DNA of 64,000 nt from Thalassia testudinum (taxonomy: Eukaryota; Streptophyta; Magnoliopsida; Alismatales; Hydrocharitaceae): the NCBI GenBank assembly GCA_037157565.1, contig JAZHRO010000013.1, positions 73,959,501-74,023,500 on the forward strand, in the 5' to 3' direction. This document shows, piece by piece, positions 59,482 through 64,000 of the stretch. The first letter of the stretch is position 1. Every line of letters starts with the position of its first letter. The notes under the pieces were generated by a model. It had not been told where the DNA came from. It saw nothing but the letters and a program-made list of their open reading frames with translations, and ran no database searches. A program made the position numbers and the translations under genes.

Positions 59482-62400
59482 GTCGTCAATCTTTGTGTGC
59501 TCATGTAGTTTGTTCTTTTCCTGCACTCATGACAACCATTTCAATTAAGTCCTTCGACCTCTATCAGTGCCCAAAATCTAATTTGGTTGCCTAAATCTAG
59601 ACAAGAAAGTGCAATGAATTCATAGGCATCCAAAACATAGTTTGATTGCCTAAAAAGGTGGATTTGGACATGTTTAATTCAATGTTGTGTAATTGACACT
59701 ATGAGCCTCTAGTTAAGACAAGTAACCGTGTTAGCCATTAAACAATGGTTCAAAGATCGTCCAAGAATATTAATCAAGTATAATCATGTGTGGAAATGGA
59801 GTGTCAAGACTGCCATTAGATAGTGGGATCCTTCGATTATAATTGAATCCAAGCAAGGATCATGTTATAATATGATGGATATATTAGGATGTGAATCATA
59901 CATAAGGATGCATGTCTTATCCTTGGCTAAGCAGACTATGTTAACCTAGCACCTCGTAGGGAATGCCTTTTTTGGTCATATCCTTTTAGGTGTATGGCTT
60001 GCCATCTTTGAGGGAGGCAACCTTCCTACTACACCTGTTAGCTGTTGGGTTAGGTGACGCATTTAAAATAGATGGAGATTTTATAAGTCTATTAACGTGT
60101 CAATGCTTGATTTATCACCCATGGTTCTTGTCACCTACAATATGCGATATATCTACCATAAGGATCGTGATTTTAAAAAGGAGACCGTAAGATATGATTG
60201 GGCTGTGGAGCCATGTGGATAGTTTTATGAAAATTAACTTGAGTGTGAGTAATAGGTAGACATGGGACAATTGAGTCAAATGTGAGGCCTGACAAGTTAG
60301 TGATGTAAATAGCAAGGTGTGCAACAACCACATTTGAGTAGTGGAACTTGAGAGATCCTATTCGTTGCTAGGTGGCAACGAAACCTGAAACTAAGGATAT
60401 GAATGATGTAACAGTCTCATTAAATAGGGTAAAAATATAACCATACAAAAGGATCACTGCCATTGGCTAAGGCAAACGACAAAGATTGGGTACAGGTCTT
60501 CATATTGAATAATTGTCAAGTAATAACCAATGAGAAAAGGATAAGAACCATATGATAGAATTACACTGGACCAAGAGTTATGGGAGAGAGATTATGAGTG
60601 TAGAATAGTTTTCCTTTACTTAGCTTTCCGACCTTTCCTTTTTTGAACTTTTAGCTCATTCCTTATCTCTTCTGTGAATAGGTTTTGTCACCTATCCATA
60701 TGGCAATGGAGAATTAACTAAGGTATAAGATAAAAATTACTTCTTTCTTTATAACATCATATTCTTTTCCTTAATCTTTTAATGCCTCAATTTTGCCATA
60801 ATTGAAATTTTATTTCATGCTTTAGTTTTGTACAAATTGATGATAATCTATGTTTTAATGAAAACAATTAAGAAAATAAAGTGCTTTGGTGAATTGTAAT
60901 TATTAGGGGTTCAATTTCTACTTTTTGAGTTATTGGAAATTGAATAAGTCATCCGATCAAAAGTACAAGCTCCTAATTTGAGGTATCGATACGTTTGGTT
61001 TTCTTTTTAGATGTTTTGATAGCCACTTTCAGAAAATTGGTCTTAATTCTCAAGACTCCTAATTCAAAAGCCTCCTTCTCAAGCTTCCCTTTAGTCTTAA
61101 GAGACTCTTCTTACCTTGAGCTCCTCCATTTCTTCTCCAAGAGTATTCCCTTGATCTCCACCTTGTAATTGTAGCTCACCAAGAATAATAGTAGTGACTC
61201 CAAATCTTTCTCATCCTCTTTTTTCCTGTAATCTCATTTACTATGCTCTTAACCTCCTACAACCCTAGAATTCTTTCCACAATTCTCCATCTTCTTTCTC
61301 ATCGCTCCAGTGTGTATGATCTCAAATGGAAGTATTAATTGCAAAGCTATATAGGTAGAGAAGGAAAAAGGTGTAGTGCCACTAATACAAGAAATATGAA
61401 AATTTTAGTTGATTTCCAACTTAAGGTGACCTATTTATACTTGCCTTAATTGGTGGAATAGAAGCCATACTCATGAGTCCTAATTGTAGAATTAGAAGAA
61501 ATATTGGAGATGACAAAAGTATGTTGGGTTTGCCGCCAGTAGCCCACGTATCATGACTCCTAACATAACTTTTGCCTGTTGATTGCACTAACCAATCACA
61601 CCCTTCAACTCTTTATGCTACTTATTCTTATCACAACCTATTTTCACCATTTCTCTTCAATCTATTCACATAAATTAGACGTAGGTTACCATTCTGCAGT
61701 TTGAATTTTTAGGTACAACACTTACAAGTGAATGAATTACCTTAGTCGGAAGAGTTCAACATAAATTTTCATAATCTTATAAATTTGTGTGGAAGGAAAG
61801 AGTTGATCTAGCTTCAAACCAATTTTAGATGCCTAAACACGCTTGTTTAGGCATCCAAACATGACGATTGAGTGTGGGTGGCACTTATTCTGCAACTAAC
61901 TACATTCGAGTCATTTAGATGCCTAAGGTTAGTCATTAGACGATTGAACTCAATGAACAGTGCTAAATAGTGACAAACCTCGTTTGAAAGAACGACCCTT
62001 CACCCCCTATCCTTCATGTAGTTTACCTACCCCATAAGCTCCACACCATTGGAATTTTTGTCATTGCATAATAATATGCGTTTAGAAATACCATTGAATT
62101 TGAATATATTTTTAGATGAGATTGGTAAAAAGCATGATTGAATATAACTTGTAGCTATCATACACATTTCTAAAAGCCAAGTATTAGACATCATGCATTG
62201 AAAAAATTATGGCAAATAATAGTCATTGTAAGTATATGAAATAATTGTTTCACTAAACAAGCTACGCATCTCATGCATTAACAAATCTTTCTTTTGAAAT
62301 CAAACTTAAATTAAAGTACTCCATTTTAAGAGTTTTTAGGGACTCCCGTCTGTCTCTCCTTTCTCACCCAAGCCATTAGCCTTTGTTGCTGCAGGGGCTC

Positions 62401-63100
62401 CAGCTAACTATTTGACGGCAACCATAGCCACTCCTGTTTGTTTATTGCTTTTCCATATCCCCATTTCCCCCTTGCTTCCCTTTTCTTCTTTTAGCGCTTT
62501 CTCTCCTTAGGGTGCATGCTTGGTGGGGTCGTGGCCATTCTGTCCATTTTCAGTGGTGGTTTGGTAATTAGTCGGCTATTTGGCTTTGGTCTCTACTTGT
62601 TTTGCCTCGCTAATGTTTTGTTGCTATTTTTGAGGATGGCTTCTAGGGTGGGTTCGTTATTGTTTGTTCATGTCTAATGGTTGCAGTGTCTCCTTGGGTT
62701 GGTTGCTCTTGGAGTTGAAGAGAGCCACTCCATTGATTTTTGGAATAGATCCACTACATAGCCACCATCTTTGGTACTTTTGTTTAGCATCATCGTTGGT
62801 TTTTATATGAGTTGTTAATTGTTTTATTAGTTTTCGTGGGAGATACACGTGTATTTGAATTTTCAGATGTCTCGTAACTAATTCTCAGGTTGATATATCC
62901 GATTAAAATTAATTCCTAATTTGTTATTAATTTTTGAAAACCTTAACTTAAATGTTTTGTGTATGATTTCAAAAAAAAAATTTATAAAAATTATAATGTT
63001 ATTAACACTTATTTTAATTATATTTATATTGATGTCCTTCCTTACTATTTCTAACTTTTCCACTTAAAAGTTATATTCATATTTATCTCTCCATTTAACA
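59482..63100. other. Intergenic, no gene recognised
   Basis: AT-rich sequence. Only scattered short repeats were seen, such as GATGCCTAA and AGGCATCCAAA words near 59620 and 61830. No protein domain, complete transposon or RNA gene was recognised. Confidence 0.4.
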
Positions 63101-63567
63101 AAACACTAATTTTTTTTTTTAAAGCAAACAAGCTGGAATCCCAAATTCGGACGAAAATCATCTCCCAAACACCTCCAACCCGAACATCCGAAAATCCCCC
63201 GCTTTTCCCCACATCAACCCCAAAAATTTCAAAACCTCGTGACCGGACACCAAATCACATTCAATTCCCCCACATAGACACCACCGTCGCCCCACCCTCC
63301 TCCCTCCTCCCTGTCCAAGCTCCCCTCCCCCTCCCTTTCCGAACTTCAAACCCCGAAGTCTACCGGCTCCTCACCCTTTTCTAGGGTTTTGCGTCTCTCC
63401 CTCCCTTCCTTTGCTCCCCCTCCAAAACCCTAACCTCCTCTCCCTCCCTCTTCCCCACAATCTCTAGGGTTCCCGCTCCCGCCCCCATGGGGCGGTGGAA
63501 CTGAGGTCCTCCCACCCTCAAGTCGCTCGGGATCCGGCGGTAGATGGTGTATGCGAGGGAGAGGGCG
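63101..63567 (+). promoter_or_regulatory. Promoter and 5' UTR region of the right-hand gene
   Basis: C-rich and C/T-rich sequence with AAACCCTAA and CTAGGGTTT telo-box-like words (63381-63475) directly upstream of the GC-rich coding exon. Such words are common in 5' regions of plant housekeeping genes. No clear TATA box is visible. Confidence 0.45.
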
Positions 63568-63768
63568 ATGGAGGGGAGGAGGATCACGGTGAGCCCCAAG
63601 CCCTGTTGCAACCGTCGCGTCGTGGCCGCCAGGAAGAAGCCCCTGAAGCGTGGCGATGGGTTCGTGAACAGCGTCAAGAAGCTCCAGAGGAGGGAGATCT
63701 GCTCCAGGAGGGACCGCTCCTTCAGCATGAGCAACGCGCAGGAGAGGTTTCGCAACATCTTCTTGCAG
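63568..63768 (+). CDS. First coding exon of a conserved plant protein (function not assigned)
   Basis: ATG at 63568 (in frame with another at 63544) opens MEGRRITVSPKPCCNRRVVA. It continues Arg/Lys-rich and contains FVNSVKKLQRREICSRRDRS and SMSNAQERFRNIFLQ. It ends in phase 0 at CAG before a GT donor (63769). I recognise the combination of NSVKKLQRRE and FSMSxAQERFRN as conserved among plant proteins in which a longer, WD40-like body follows. I cannot name the gene firmly. The strong GC content and C/T-rich leader support a real first exon. The basic, disordered N-terminus would fit a nuclear or nucleic-acid-associated protein, but that is a guess. Confidence 0.6.
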
Positions 63769-64000
63769 GTTTGGCCCGAAAGGTCGCGCCTTTTTTGGGT
63801 TTTTCCTTGGATCTTGCAGAGTTAGGGTTCCTTGCGTGGTGGGAATTGGGTGCTTGTGGCTCCTTCTGTGTGAATTATAAGCCATTTTTTCAGTGTGTTG
63901 TGGAGAAGCCGGTGGTTTTGGTGTTTCACGTGGAGTTCTTTAGTAGCTCGAGGACGCCTTCCTGCAGGTTGTGTGGCCGTTCCTGTGCCGGAAAGACCGC
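63769..64000 (+). other. Start of intron 1 of the right-hand gene
   Basis: It follows the GT donor and contains in-frame stops and T-rich stretches. No second exon is visible before the window ends. Confidence 0.5.

Noticed and set aside
1..64000. tRNA, rRNA or other structured RNA genes
   Set aside because: No cloverleaf or rRNA-like segment was recognised. The GTTCGAACCC-like words near 10723, 45020 and 50490 resemble a tRNA T-loop box, but no matching acceptor or anticodon arms surround them.

Overview
This window reads as nuclear DNA of a flowering plant. It has intron-rich genes with canonical GT/AG splice sites, AT-rich intergenic and intronic DNA, and dense nested transposons (copia, gypsy, LINE, hAT, possibly CACTA). 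Two first exons are strongly GC-rich (about 5.7-5.9 kb and 63.6-63.8 kb) against an AT-rich background. That pattern suggests a monocot, but this is inference. Nothing prokaryotic, organellar or CRISPR-like was seen.

Host genes. (1) 1.7-5.9 kb, minus strand: the first two coding exons of an ATM3/ABCB25-type mitochondrial half-ABC transporter, which continues off the left edge. (2) 15.6-31.3 kb, minus strand: a complete seven-exon METTL23-like methyltransferase gene. Every splice junction could be placed and the joined frame is open to the stop. The gene is stretched by two large introns filled with transposons. (3) 37.9-38.6 kb, minus strand: a broken, intron-free Mpv17/PMP22-family copy. (4) 63.6 kb to the right edge, plus strand: the first coding exon of a conserved plant gene I cannot name firmly.

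Mobile DNA, left to right. A gypsy-type solo LTR (7226-9949, TSD CGATA). A decayed hAT-like element ending at 13822. A short copia-type element with gag remnant, PBS, PPT and TSD GTTAC (18062-21409), with a hAT-like element inside one LTR. A LINE on the minus strand (about 27.7-30.8 kb) split by another hAT-like element (28792-30015). A possible CACTA-type element around the Mpv17 pseudogene. Two copia-like solo LTRs of one family in opposite orientation (40974-42710 plus, TSD AGGGT; 46334-48063 minus, TSD GGGAG). A tandem triplication of a roughly 1.05 kb LTR-derived, pyrimidine-rich unit (50378-53572). A 5'-truncated gypsy pol with ten in-frame stops but no frameshift (about 53763-56735), joined to its 3' LTR (56821-59481), which belongs to the same family as the 7226 solo LTR.

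The most unusual signal is a dense cluster of the palindrome AGACGTCT and its variants. It occurs in the LTRs of two otherwise different retrotransposon families. A second theme is that most coding breaks in the decayed elements look like C-to-T or G-to-A changes, as expected for long-term cytosine methylation.
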